Below are positions 23,943 through 32,602 of a stretch of 64,000 nucleotides of DNA, piece after piece. Location: the NCBI GenBank assembly GCA_034437035.1, contig DAOTUI010000247.1, forward strand, positions 14,136 through 78,135, read 5' to 3'. Made by a program: the position numbers and the translations under genes. Each line of letters starts with the position of its first letter. Position 1 is the first letter of the stretch. The notes below the pieces were generated by a model. It ran no database searches. It was not told the origin of the DNA and saw nothing but the letters and a program-made list of their open reading frames with translations. This stretch comes from CAKZQX01 sp034437035. GTDB taxonomy: Bacteria; Chloroflexota; Chloroflexia; Chloroflexales; Chloroflexaceae.

Positions 23943-26486
23943 CTATAACTGGAAGGGTCGCTTGATCTCCAAGCTCTGTTCATCGTGCTTCATGCGCACC
24001 GTGACCATCCCGTTACGGCGCTGGGGGAAAATCGACTGGAAGGTGACACGATACTGTTTCTCAAGTTGACGCTGGACCTGATTGTAGAGTTCCTGAATCT
24101 CCTCCGGGCGTGGGGTGAGCTTATAGATTCCATTCGTCTCCCGCGCAAGTTGCTCCAGGAGCCGACCATCAAACTGTTCACTGATCAACCCGACACTGTA
24201 GACCGGCATATTGCTCTTGCGGGCTGTGGCTAATGCAACATCAAACGAGGCAGTGCTCTTGGTATCCGCCCCATCACTCAACAGAATAATAGCTTTGCGC
24301 CCCGGTAATTCTGCCATATCGGATGAAACACGAACCAGTGCATCATAGATCGAGGTATCATCAATCGTCTCCAATCCATTAATGGCATCGATAATTGCCT
24401 GCCGGTCGGTGCTACACGCGCCAATTTGCTGCACCTGGGTGGCAAATGCGTAGAGACACACCGTATCGCCAGGCCCAAGTTGCCGGACAAACGTGACCGC
24501 AGCCTGCCTCGCAGCCACCAGTGGTTCGCCATACATACTCCCACTCACATCTACAGCCAGCGCTACAGTCAGCGGTTCAGCGGTAATATCGACCGGGGCC
24601 ATCACAAATAACTCGACCGGCTGATCGTCCTGCAACACCGAAACATCGAAATTACCGCCAAGCTGAACCGCCTGTCCTGCCTCATCAACCACCCCAAAGT
24701 ACACATTGATTTCGGGGTAATTATAGGTGTCAACCTGAATGCCGCCACTGGCAATATTGATAAGATCTATGTTGCTGGGATTGGGATCAAAGTAGACCTT
24801 GCGAGCGGCCTCGTGTTCATCCACCCGAGCAAGCACTTCATACGTTCCCGCGAGTGGTTTGGTGGGAAACGACAACTGATACCTCCCGCCGTCCAGCGTA
24901 TCGAGCTTCGGATCATTCACGCGTGTACCATTATGCCGGACACTAAAATCAATATCTTCGTCCGGCGGGAGCAACATACCACCTCTTTTGATAGTCGCCT
25001 GCAATTCGATAAGCTCTGTGCCATTGGCCTGTGCATATAAGTTGGTAAATTGCAGCCGTTCATCTACGTTGTCAGATGCCGGCTTTGCTGTTGGGAAGAA
25101 TGGTACTGACCAGGCAACGTCGGTATCCTTCGTAAGCTGATAAACTCCCACAAATAAAAATATAATAATCATCGTAACTAAGGCCCATATCACAAGTTTT
25201 GCACTGCGCGGTTTCTCCACCTTCCCCTGACCACGTTCCTCTTGCGGCAGCACATCACCCAGTAGCCGCGCCAGCGCATCCGCAAACTCATTCCCATTTT
25301 TATATCGGCGCTCCGGCTGTGGATCGGTTGCGCGCTTAAGTACCTGATATAACCCGGCGTGCTCCTTCATCGCCGGCCCTACGACGGGATTCTGGCGCGC
25401 AAACACCTCCGATGGCGACGCTTCGCCAAGCAAGGTCAACAATGACGCGCCCAGCACATAGACATCGCCGGCCGGTGTTACGCTTCCCCCGGCGCGTTCG
25501 GGGGCGATAAACGTGAGCGATTGATCGGAAGGGCGATGATATGACACCGGTGAGACTCCACCTGCCGCACCAAAGTGGATCGACTCCAGGTTAAAATCCC
25601 GGTTACGTTGATAGACCTGGCCGTTGTCATGGAGATAGCCAAAGTGCCGTGCCAGTTGCACCCAGCGAACACCAATGAATTTGAACCGCGCTGCCGGCAG
25701 CAGCATGAGAATGACAGAAGCGGGGGTCGCCGCCAGTGGCATAACCAGGTAGTGCAATCCCTGCTGGGTGAACTGCTTCTGGGAGGACTGTCCGGACAAC
25801 GGTTCGATGGTCGTCGGTGATACGAGCATCCAGAAAAGCCAGTTAGGATCACCTTCGCGTACCAGATAGAGTTCCCGATCGTCGTTCTGCCCAACATGTT
25901 CAACAATGCGGTATGAGCCTACTGATTGACCTGGCTGGTAACGGTACGTCTCGCGCTTTGGCTTCGATGCAGTTCGTTTTGCTGAACGTTGCGATGCAGG
26001 AGCGGATGGTGCAGCAGCAACTGGTGATTCATCCGGGCCGGTCGCGGCGGCAGGTACCGCTTCTGCCTGAACTGCTGTTGTTGCCGCCGGGTCGGGCTCA
26101 CCTTCTGTGTTCGGTGTGTCGGTTGCGGTTGGGTCGGGTTCAACCTCTGCATTCGGTGTGTCGGTTGTCGTTGTGGGTGAAATGACCTCTTCGGATTGGG
26201 GGGAAGCGTTTGTGATTGCAGCCAGGGGATCGACAGACTCTCCTGCAGGGAGTTTCGCCAGACCGCGCTGGGCGGTGGTATGTTGCGGATTGATTTCTAA
26301 AACACGTTCGAGACAGTAGCGTTGTTCTGCCGGGGTACGAACTGCGCCGGACATCCAGAGCCAGGCCTGTTCCTGGTGTGGGTCTTGTTGCAGTGCCTGT
26401 GCGAAAAGGGTGAAAGCCTGGTCTTTATCACCACGCTTTAATGCCGCCATGCCTTGCTTGATGAGTTCGGCTGGGGTTTGCATCAA
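23943..26486 (-). CDS. TPR - pseudokinase - membrane segment - VWA protein
   Basis: 847 residues. N-terminal TPR pair (~5-75), a Pro/Thr/Glu/Ala-rich linker (~90-175), a protein-kinase-like domain (~180-425), one membrane segment (~432-452), an extracytoplasmic Ig-like part, and a VWA domain (~640-815) with the metal site DVSGSMYGE and ILLSDGADT. The kinase part has lost its catalytic residues: the HRD-loop equivalent reads YQRNRDFNLESIHFG, no DFG is present, and the APE helix survives as FIAPERAGG. It is probably a scaffold or sensor that couples an outside VWA adhesion/binding module to a cytoplasmic pseudokinase. The start ATG is at 26486. Confidence 0.85.
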   Translation of the reverse strand: MMQTPAELIKQGMAALKRGDKDQAFTLFAQALQQDPHQEQAWLWMSGAVRTPAEQRYCLERVLEINPQHTTAQRGLAKLPAGESVDPLAAITNASPQSEEVISPTTTTDTPNAEVEPDPTATDTPNTEGEPDPAATTAVQAEAVPAAATGPDESPVAAAPSAPASQRSAKRTASKPKRETYRYQPGQSVGSYRIVEHVGQNDDRELYLVREGDPNWLFWMLVSPTTIEPLSGQSSQKQFTQQGLHYLVMPLAATPASVILMLLPAARFKFIGVRWVQLARHFGYLHDNGQVYQRNRDFNLESIHFGAAGGVSPVSYHRPSDQSLTFIAPERAGGSVTPAGDVYVLGASLLTLLGEASPSEVFARQNPVVGPAMKEHAGLYQVLKRATDPQPERRYKNGNEFADALARLLGDVLPQEERGQGKVEKPRSAKLVIWALVTMIIIFLFVGVYQLTKDTDVAWSVPFFPTAKPASDNVDERLQFTNLYAQANGTELIELQATIKRGGMLLPPDEDIDFSVRHNGTRVNDPKLDTLDGGRYQLSFPTKPLAGTYEVLARVDEHEAARKVYFDPNPSNIDLINIASGGIQVDTYNYPEINVYFGVVDEAGQAVQLGGNFDVSVLQDDQPVELFVMAPVDITAEPLTVALAVDVSGSMYGEPLVAARQAAVTFVRQLGPGDTVCLYAFATQVQQIGACSTDRQAIIDAINGLETIDDTSIYDALVRVSSDMAELPGRKAIILLSDGADTKSTASFDVALATARKSNMPVYSVGLISEQFDGRLLEQLARETNGIYKLTPRPEEIQELYNQVQRQLEKQYRVTFQSIFPQRRNGMVTVRMKHDEQSLEIKRPFQL

Positions 26487-26922
26487 CGAATCCTTTGTCG
26501 ATCAGAGTACGTTTGTGCTGCCCGTTTAAGGGTAGCTTTATCTGGTAGCGACCACGCACATTATAGCATCTTAGCATAACCATGACAAACCGTAGTAAGG
26601 ATTTGTGCTAATCGTTAGTTTTACAATAAATAACACAACTTTCTGCGTTATGCGTTCGGGCAACCCGGTTTCAGGCGCGGCTGTGCGGTTTTCAACGGGG
26701 AATCTGTTGTAAGCTGTGGTGAGCAGGGTGCTTGGAAGCAAAGCAGTCGCCTGTGGCGAACATTTTCATGTTTGTGCAGGAATGTGCGAATTGCATTTGT
26801 GGATGAACGTTGCCGGCAGTGTCGCCAGTACGTCACTGAGGGAATGACAGGTGAAACGAGGGGCGGTTGCTACGAAGAAACGTTTCTTCACTCCGTTCAG
26901 CATAATTGGTCGCGTTGTCGTA
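26487..26922. other. gene-free stretch
   Basis: No supported gene or structure. It contains the upstream region of the VWA gene and the 3' side of the Uma2 gene. Confidence 0.5.
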
Positions 26923-27474
26923 TCAAGAGAATAGCGCGGCGATAGGGAGGGACCAACCGGGAACAACATCGTCGCCATCGAGTATATCCGGCTCCCGTAA
27001 AACCATAATGTGCGTAAGTGAGCGGTAAACGGTTACGGTATGCTTCCGCGGATTGATGACTATTACCATACGCGTACCAGCATCGAGCCAGTCAGTCACT
27101 TTCGCGTCTACCTCGGTATAAAGGTCATGCGGGGAAACTACCTCCACCGCCAGATCCGGCGCGCCATGCCAATACCCTTCAGGTTCTGTTTCCGGGTCAA
27201 TCCGCGCCTGTTGGATGAACGCGACATCGGCTGCACGCACCGTATCAGGATCGGTTGCCAGTAAGAAACCGGTTTCGGCGGCGCACACTACCCCCAGATC
27301 CTGTGTGCGAACATACTGATCGAGGGGTGTGGCAATATTCATCGTCAACCGTCCATGCTGAAATCCGGCAGGTGACATCCGGCGTAGTTCTCCTTGCACA
27401 AGTTCATACCGAAAGCCATCGTTGGGCAGTTGGCGCAGTTCATCTGCTGTTCTCGGTTGGTGGACAATAGTCAT
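26923..27474 (-). CDS. Uma2-family (DUF820) nuclease-fold protein
   Basis: 183 residues. PD-(D/E)XK-like Uma2 pattern: LRQLPNDGFRYELVQGELRRM, RAADVAFIQ, PDLAVEVVSPHDLYTEVDAK (Asp plus ExxS core) and WLDAGTRMVIVINPRKHTVTVY. These proteins are very numerous in Chloroflexota and Cyanobacteria and their biological role is uncertain. The ATG lies at 27474. Confidence 0.92.
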   Translation of the reverse strand: MTIVHQPRTADELRQLPNDGFRYELVQGELRRMSPAGFQHGRLTMNIATPLDQYVRTQDLGVVCAAETGFLLATDPDTVRAADVAFIQQARIDPETEPEGYWHGAPDLAVEVVSPHDLYTEVDAKVTDWLDAGTRMVIVINPRKHTVTVYRSLTHIMVLREPDILDGDDVVPGWSLPIAALFS

Positions 27475-27632
27475 AGAAGTTGCGGACCCTTTCGGTCAGG
27501 TATGAATATCCGCTGTTTGTAGTATATCACGGGTGGAAGTTGAGGTGGATGAATATCATACTGACGCAGTCGAAGTAACCATGCAGATTGCAAATCAGGC
27601 GGTATAAGCAGTGGTTCCTGCTCGCTCCTCTG

Positions 27633-27660
27633 GTTCTCAGTGTTCAGTTCTCGGTTCTTC
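27633..27660. repeat. degenerate heptamer array, GTTCTCA type
   Basis: 7-mers GTTCTCA, GTGTTCA, GTTCTCG, GTTCTTC. It runs into the stop codon of the putative restriction gene at 27659. Confidence 0.7.
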
Positions 27661-28870
27661 AAAAAAACCGTCCCACCTTCACTACCGGCACGGGTTCCAG
27701 CCGTACCGCCGGAGCGCCCGGCGTGATTGTGGGGATGTAGCGCACCAGCATCAACTGGGACCACTGCTGCTTTTGGTAGGGGCGATAGGGGGTGATATAG
27801 TCGCGGACGCCCGCATCGCAGGCATAGTCGATCACTTCCGGGGTGTAGCCGCCGGCTACCAGGTAGGCATCAACCATGCTGTAGTCGCCGCCTGCCCGCG
27901 TGTGCGCCAGCCAGTCCACATACTTGAGCATCTGGTTGATGACATTCACATCGCCAATCAGATCTTTTTTTAACTCAACGGCCTTGTAGCGCATAATCGT
28001 CGGCGGGAAGTTGGGCGAGAGCCGCTGCGTCGTGTAGCCAAACAGATCGATGCGATCCATATACATCACCGGCTTCTGCGGGGAGGCGGGCATCTGGTTG
28101 GCCACATAGTCCCACGCCCCGAAGATGCTCGTCACCTCCGGGTGGCGTACCGTCAGCGCGTGGGCCAGCCATGCCTGCAGCAGCGCCTCGTGGGCCACAA
28201 TGCCCTCGCGCACATAGCGTGCCAGCAGTCCATCAACGTCGATCCGGTGGGCCGCCAGCCGGTCGGCCTGCGCACCGATCCGCGCCTGGTAAAAGATCGA
28301 CTGGTCGGGGAAGATCTGCCCATCGGCCAGCGCCAGACAACCGGTGGCGTCGGCATTGCGCCGCAGGAGCAGGTCGGCCATTACCTGGGCCTCGTCATCC
28401 TCCACCTGGATAAAGCTGCGCTTCTCGAAGACGCGCAGCCCGCGCACCACGCCGCGCATATCGCCCTGCAATACCTCGTCCATATCCAGACCGCGCGTGA
28501 AGAAGGCCGGGTCGGGGCGGAAGAAGACCAGCCAGCGCATATCCTCCTCGCGGTGCTGCCGATAGAGCAGGTGGGTGCGGTCGTCCGGGGGTTGTGCGTG
28601 GGGGAACGATGCGCCGGGATAGTTTGCCAGTGCTGCCGTCGGGGTGCCGGGTTGGAGCGCCAGCAGCCGCCCGACGCCATAGATCGTTCGCTCGCGGAAG
28701 AAGAAGATCAGGTCGCCGGGCCGCATCGTCAGATAGTCGGCCAGCGTCAACTCGGCGGCCACACTCCAGGAGGCGTAGTCCGGGCGCTTCATCAGCGTGC
28801 CATACACCCCAAACTCGACATAGCGCCGTAGCGCGTCTTCATCGGCCAGATTGACGATATAGCCGGACAT
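27659..28870 (-). CDS. putative restriction endonuclease: EVE/PUA-like N-terminus, PD-(D/E)XK C-terminus
   Basis: 403 residues. The N-terminal part (RPGDLIFFFRERTIYGVGRLLAL, residues ~50-75) looks like an EVE/PUA-fold module, the kind that binds modified bases. The C-terminal part has a nuclease core: Asp in MDRIDLFGY, then YKAVELKKD (ExK) after about 30 residues, then INQMLKYVDWL, as in NucS-like PD-(D/E)XK enzymes. The ATG follows the stop of the Dam-family methylase by three bases, with a GGAGTGA ribosome site inside that gene. The pairing suggests a type II restriction-modification system, with this as the cutting subunit. The function is inferred, not shown. Confidence 0.65.
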   Translation of the reverse strand: MSGYIVNLADEDALRRYVEFGVYGTLMKRPDYASWSVAAELTLADYLTMRPGDLIFFFRERTIYGVGRLLALQPGTPTAALANYPGASFPHAQPPDDRTHLLYRQHREEDMRWLVFFRPDPAFFTRGLDMDEVLQGDMRGVVRGLRVFEKRSFIQVEDDEAQVMADLLLRRNADATGCLALADGQIFPDQSIFYQARIGAQADRLAAHRIDVDGLLARYVREGIVAHEALLQAWLAHALTVRHPEVTSIFGAWDYVANQMPASPQKPVMYMDRIDLFGYTTQRLSPNFPPTIMRYKAVELKKDLIGDVNVINQMLKYVDWLAHTRAGGDYSMVDAYLVAGGYTPEVIDYACDAGVRDYITPYRPYQKQQWSQLMLVRYIPTITPGAPAVRLEPVPVVKVGRFF

Positions 28871-28873
28871 GGG

Positions 28874-29791
28874 TTACGGCTTCACTCCGTTGGTGCCCGA
28901 CTGGTAAGATTGGTAACTACAGACAATCAGCTCTTCGACGCTGCCGCGCTTTTTGCCGTTGCAGTTGATCTTGCGGCTGGCATGGACAATGTCGGCCAGC
29001 GGCATAGCGTGGTAGAGTTCGCGGGTAAACTGCGTGTGTGAGTTGCTCAACATCACATAACTGCCGCGCTGCACCAGTTGGTTGAACACCTCAACCAGCC
29101 GGCGCTGCTCAGCCACGCTGAAGTGCTGATCGGTGTAGTGGGTGAAGGAGGCTGTCGCGCTCACCGGGTCGTAGGGCGGATCAAAGTAAACCAGGTCGCC
29201 GGGTTGGGCGCGCTCCAGCACCTCGGCAAAATCGCTCTGCCGGATCTCGGTCTGCTGCAACGCCGCGCTGACCGCCCGCAGATTAGCCGGATCGCAGATC
29301 AGCGGGTTTTTGTAGTAGCCAAAGGGCGTGTTAAACTGCCCTTTCTTGTTGACCCGGTAGAGGCCGTTGTAGCAGGTGCGGTTTAGAAAGATTGTCCGCG
29401 CTGCTTTGGCAACCGGCTCACGCTGCGCAAAATCGCTGCGCCGGTCCCAACTACGGATCTCGCGGAAATAGTCGGGATCTTTAAAGTGGGGCGTATGCTC
29501 CTGCAGCGCTGCGATCAGCGCCGTAACATCATCCCGGACCACCTGGTAACAGCGGATCAACTCTGCGTTCGAATCGCTCAACACCGCGCCTTCGCGCAGA
29601 TTGCCATTATTCGCCAGATGGAAGAAGAGCGCGCCACCGCCCACAAACGGCTCATGGTAGCGCCGAAATTGCCGGGGGAGACGTCGGGTTAACTCGGGCA
29701 GCAGTTGCCCTTTACCGCCGGCCCACTTCAGAAAAGGTCGTGCTGGCACTGCAAACTCCCGGAACAGGCTGGCCCGCGCCTGATGCCACAT
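28874..29791 (-). CDS. DNA adenine methyltransferase, Dam/M.DpnII family
   Basis: 305 residues. N6-adenine methyltransferase of the alpha (D12) class: PFLKWAGGKGQLLPEL and HEPFVGGGALFFHL (SAM site), catalytic DLVYFDPPYDPVS, and FNRTCYNGLYRVNKKGQFNTPFG. Family members commonly methylate GATC, but the target here is not certain. It lies directly upstream of the putative endonuclease at 27659-28870 on the same strand, and its late region SRKINCNGKKRG is typical of restriction-linked members. Confidence 0.9.
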   Translation of the reverse strand: MWHQARASLFREFAVPARPFLKWAGGKGQLLPELTRRLPRQFRRYHEPFVGGGALFFHLANNGNLREGAVLSDSNAELIRCYQVVRDDVTALIAALQEHTPHFKDPDYFREIRSWDRRSDFAQREPVAKAARTIFLNRTCYNGLYRVNKKGQFNTPFGYYKNPLICDPANLRAVSAALQQTEIRQSDFAEVLERAQPGDLVYFDPPYDPVSATASFTHYTDQHFSVAEQRRLVEVFNQLVQRGSYVMLSNSHTQFTRELYHAMPLADIVHASRKINCNGKKRGSVEELIVCSYQSYQSGTNGVKP

Positions 29792-29846
29792 AGCTTTACC
29801 CTACCACACACCGGTACGTCCTGGGATTATAGCACATGACGGCACG

Positions 29847-29867
29847 CGTGAGACGTGAAACGTGACA
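29847..29867. repeat. degenerate heptamer array, CGTGAAA type
   Basis: 7-mers CGTGAGA, CGTGAAA, CGTGACA upstream of the Dam-family gene. Confidence 0.55.
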
Positions 29868-29900
29868 GGCAATAGTTTTCCATTGCACTTCACAATACGG

Positions 29901-29950
29901 CATACGGCATACGGGATACAGGATACGGCATACGGCATACGGCATACGCT
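29901..29950. repeat. heptamer array, CATACGG type
   Basis: Seven 7-mers: CATACGG twice, GATACAG, GATACGG, then CATACGG twice and CATACGC. It ends next to the stop codon of the DUF885 gene. Confidence 0.85.
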
Positions 29951-31606
29951 TCACAGCAACACTCCATCATCGTGCGGCAGCAGCAGTTTGCGCAGGAGCG
30001 GGATCGGCGGCGCGCCATAGCCGATATACGCATCGTGGAAGCGCTTCAGCGAAAAATTGTCGCCGTGGGCCGCCCGGTAATCCGCCAGCAGCTTGAGCAG
30101 CATCAGCTTGCCCAGCGTGTAGTTGAGATAACCGGGGTCATGCGTACCCCGCCGCGCCTCCTGCCGCGATGTCACCTCGTCCATGTAGGCGTTCTGCATA
30201 AAGAAGTGGGTCGCCTCTTCCACCGTCATGCCCTGGGTGTGCATTTTGATCGCGCAGACATAGCGGCAGTTGCGGGTCAGCGCCTCAGCCAGTTGCGCCA
30301 GCCGCAGTACCGGGTCGCCGTCACCATAGCCCTGCTCCAGCATCATCTGCTCAACATAGTGAGCCCAGCTCTCGATATGCGAATAGGCGGTGAAGACTTT
30401 GGCAAGCCGTGATGGTGCGTTATGGATGTGCAGAAAGTGAATGTAATGCCCCGGGTAAGCCTCGTGTATCGAGACATCGGTCAGCGTGGCATAATCGAAC
30501 TTGGTCAGCCAGCCCTCGATATCCTGGGGTGACCAGTGCGGCTCAGGCAGGGTGACATAGTAGAAGGACTCGTTGGCATGCTCCTCAAATGGCCCGGCGG
30601 TACTCATCATCGCAAAGGCCCAGCGGGCAAACGGCGGCGTCTCCTCAACCTGACAGCGTACTTCAGATGGAACCGTCACAATATCGCGGTCAATCAGGAA
30701 GCTGCGCAGATTCTCCAGCAGCGCACGCGTCTCGTCGATCAAGCGGTCGGCACTGGGATGGTTGCGCCCCAATGCCTGCATATGCTGCTGGATCGACCAG
30801 TCCGGATTGATCTGGGCGGCAACCCGAACAATCTCCGCCTGGTTGCGCGCCAGGTCCGCCTCGCCGATAGCCAGCACCTGTTCCAGCGGCAGATCAACCA
30901 GTTCATAGTAGCGCAGCATCGTGCTAAACTGCTGTGTGCCAATCGCAAACTCATCGTGGGAGGCGGGCAGCAGTTCATTGCGCAGGTAGCAACTGAAGGC
31001 TTCCAGGGCCGCCACCGCTTTGTCACGGGCTGCCCAGACCGCCTGCTCCAGTGCGGGATCGGTCAGCGGGCCGAGCGCCTCCGGCAGATTCTGCTTGAAA
31101 AATGTTATCAGACCGGCGAAGATCGTCAGCGACTCTTCGACCAGCACGCGGGGAACATGCGGTTGCAGATTCTGCCGCGCAACCTGCATGGTCGCCGGGA
31201 TCCGGCGCAGGTGTTGTGCCAGCGCCGCCGCACGCTCCTCGCGGGGAGCATAGTCGCGTTTAACATAGTTATCCACCATGGCGTCATAGGCATAGACCAT
31301 CGGGTTGCGCCGATACTCGCACTCCTCCGACCAGCGCCACATCTCGGCATCGATCTGCCAGCGCAGCAGGCCACACTCAAACGCCGCCAACCGCTCTAAC
31401 CCGGCGGGATCGATCTGATCCAGCCGCTGACGATAGCCCTGGAGTTTTTCAATATAGGCAGAAATCGCGTCAGACTGGAGGTTCATGACCTGACCATCGT
31501 AGGCATGCAGGCCAAGCGCGCCGGCAACCGGCGGATGAAAGGCAAAATAATCGGCTAAAAAATTATCGGTAAGCGCCTTCAACGCCTGAGCATGCTCATC
31601 AGTCAT
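29951..31606 (-). CDS. DUF885-family metallohydrolase
   Basis: 551 residues, ATG with AAGGAGATG upstream. The zinc motif HEAYPGHYIHF (HExxxGH type) marks the DUF885 family, preceded by FYYVTLPEPHWSPQDIEGW and followed by ESWAHYVEQMMLEQGYG (the Glu ligand) and FMQNAYMDEVTSRQEARRG. Members resemble M3-like peptidases and include some with peptidase activity, but the substrate here is unknown. No signal peptide is seen, so it should be cytoplasmic. Confidence 0.92.
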   Translation of the reverse strand: MTDEHAQALKALTDNFLADYFAFHPPVAGALGLHAYDGQVMNLQSDAISAYIEKLQGYRQRLDQIDPAGLERLAAFECGLLRWQIDAEMWRWSEECEYRRNPMVYAYDAMVDNYVKRDYAPREERAAALAQHLRRIPATMQVARQNLQPHVPRVLVEESLTIFAGLITFFKQNLPEALGPLTDPALEQAVWAARDKAVAALEAFSCYLRNELLPASHDEFAIGTQQFSTMLRYYELVDLPLEQVLAIGEADLARNQAEIVRVAAQINPDWSIQQHMQALGRNHPSADRLIDETRALLENLRSFLIDRDIVTVPSEVRCQVEETPPFARWAFAMMSTAGPFEEHANESFYYVTLPEPHWSPQDIEGWLTKFDYATLTDVSIHEAYPGHYIHFLHIHNAPSRLAKVFTAYSHIESWAHYVEQMMLEQGYGDGDPVLRLAQLAEALTRNCRYVCAIKMHTQGMTVEEATHFFMQNAYMDEVTSRQEARRGTHDPGYLNYTLGKLMLLKLLADYRAAHGDNFSLKRFHDAYIGYGAPPIPLLRKLLLPHDDGVLL

Positions 31607-31677
31607 ACGGCATCTCCTTCATTCCAGGCTTCCACCGCAACAGTGTGCCGCGAAAGCATTTTGTGCCTGATACATAT

Positions 31678-32457
31678 TTAGAGCATATATTGCCGGACAA
31701 ATACAACAAGCGTCACGCTAAACCCGACCAGCGCGACAAAGCGGCGAATAACGCGCGCATCAAACCGGCGGGCAATCGCCCCGCCCGCATACCCGCCGAT
31801 AATCGCGCCACCGATCATCGTCAGCACCATCGGCCAGACCACAATCCCGGCAAAGATAAATGTGATCACCGCCAGACTGCCGACCAGTCCCGCCAGCACG
31901 GTTTTGAGCGCATTCATCATATGAATATCTTCCATGCCGACAACTGCCAGCACTGCCAGGATCATGATACCAAGTCCCGCGCCAAAAAAGCCACCATACA
32001 CGGAAACCAAAAATTGCAACAGTGGCGCGCCCACCGTCGCCAGCTTCGATTGTTCGCCCTGCGACCGCTCGGCGTAGGCCAGCACGCGATTGGTAAGCGG
32101 CTTGCTAAACGTAAACAGCAGTGTTGCGGTCAGCAGCAGGTAGGGCACCAACTGATCGAACGTACGCTCCGGTGTGGCGAGCAGCAGCAGCGCGCCGGAC
32201 AACCCGCCCGCCAGACTGACGACACTCAGCAACACAACCGAGCGCCGTTGTTGCAGCAGTTCGCGGCGGTAAGCGCCGGCACCGGCAAACAGCCCCGGCC
32301 AGAGGGCAACTTTGTTGGTTGCATTGGCGCTGATCGAGGGCACCCCGACAAATAACAGGGTTGGGAAGGAGATCAGACTGCCGCCCCCGGCCACCGCGTT
32401 GAGCGCGCCTGCCAGCAGTGCGGCAACAAAGAGGGCAACGGCTTGTAGGATCGTCAT
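31678..32457 (-). CDS. TauE/SafE-family sulfite exporter-like permease
   Basis: 259 residues with about eight membrane segments. Family features: GALNAVAGGGSLISFPTLLFVG near the N-terminus with SANATNKVALWPG, and the internal repeat GFFGAGLGIMILAVL and GAIIGGYAGGAIARR. TauE/SafE proteins export sulfite or sulfonates or act on other anions. It lies divergently from gltX, 145 bp apart. Confidence 0.93.
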   Translation of the reverse strand: MTILQAVALFVAALLAGALNAVAGGGSLISFPTLLFVGVPSISANATNKVALWPGLFAGAGAYRRELLQQRRSVVLLSVVSLAGGLSGALLLLATPERTFDQLVPYLLLTATLLFTFSKPLTNRVLAYAERSQGEQSKLATVGAPLLQFLVSVYGGFFGAGLGIMILAVLAVVGMEDIHMMNALKTVLAGLVGSLAVITFIFAGIVVWPMVLTMIGGAIIGGYAGGAIARRFDARVIRRFVALVGFSVTLVVFVRQYML

Positions 32458-32602
32458 ACGTGATTTTGTTTCTGTCAGACGCGGACTTCAGGATGACCCA
32501 GTTGCATAAACCGGACATCCTCTCAAATATAGCACAAGTCCGGCAACCTCTGGTATCATACGCTACAACAGCAGCAAGAAGCATAAGCTGAAGTGAGGAA
32601 TA

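Noticed and set aside
29551..29580. GTTCGAATC as a tRNA T-loop
   Set aside because: It is inside the Dam-family coding sequence and no cloverleaf could be folded around it. No tRNA was found in the window.
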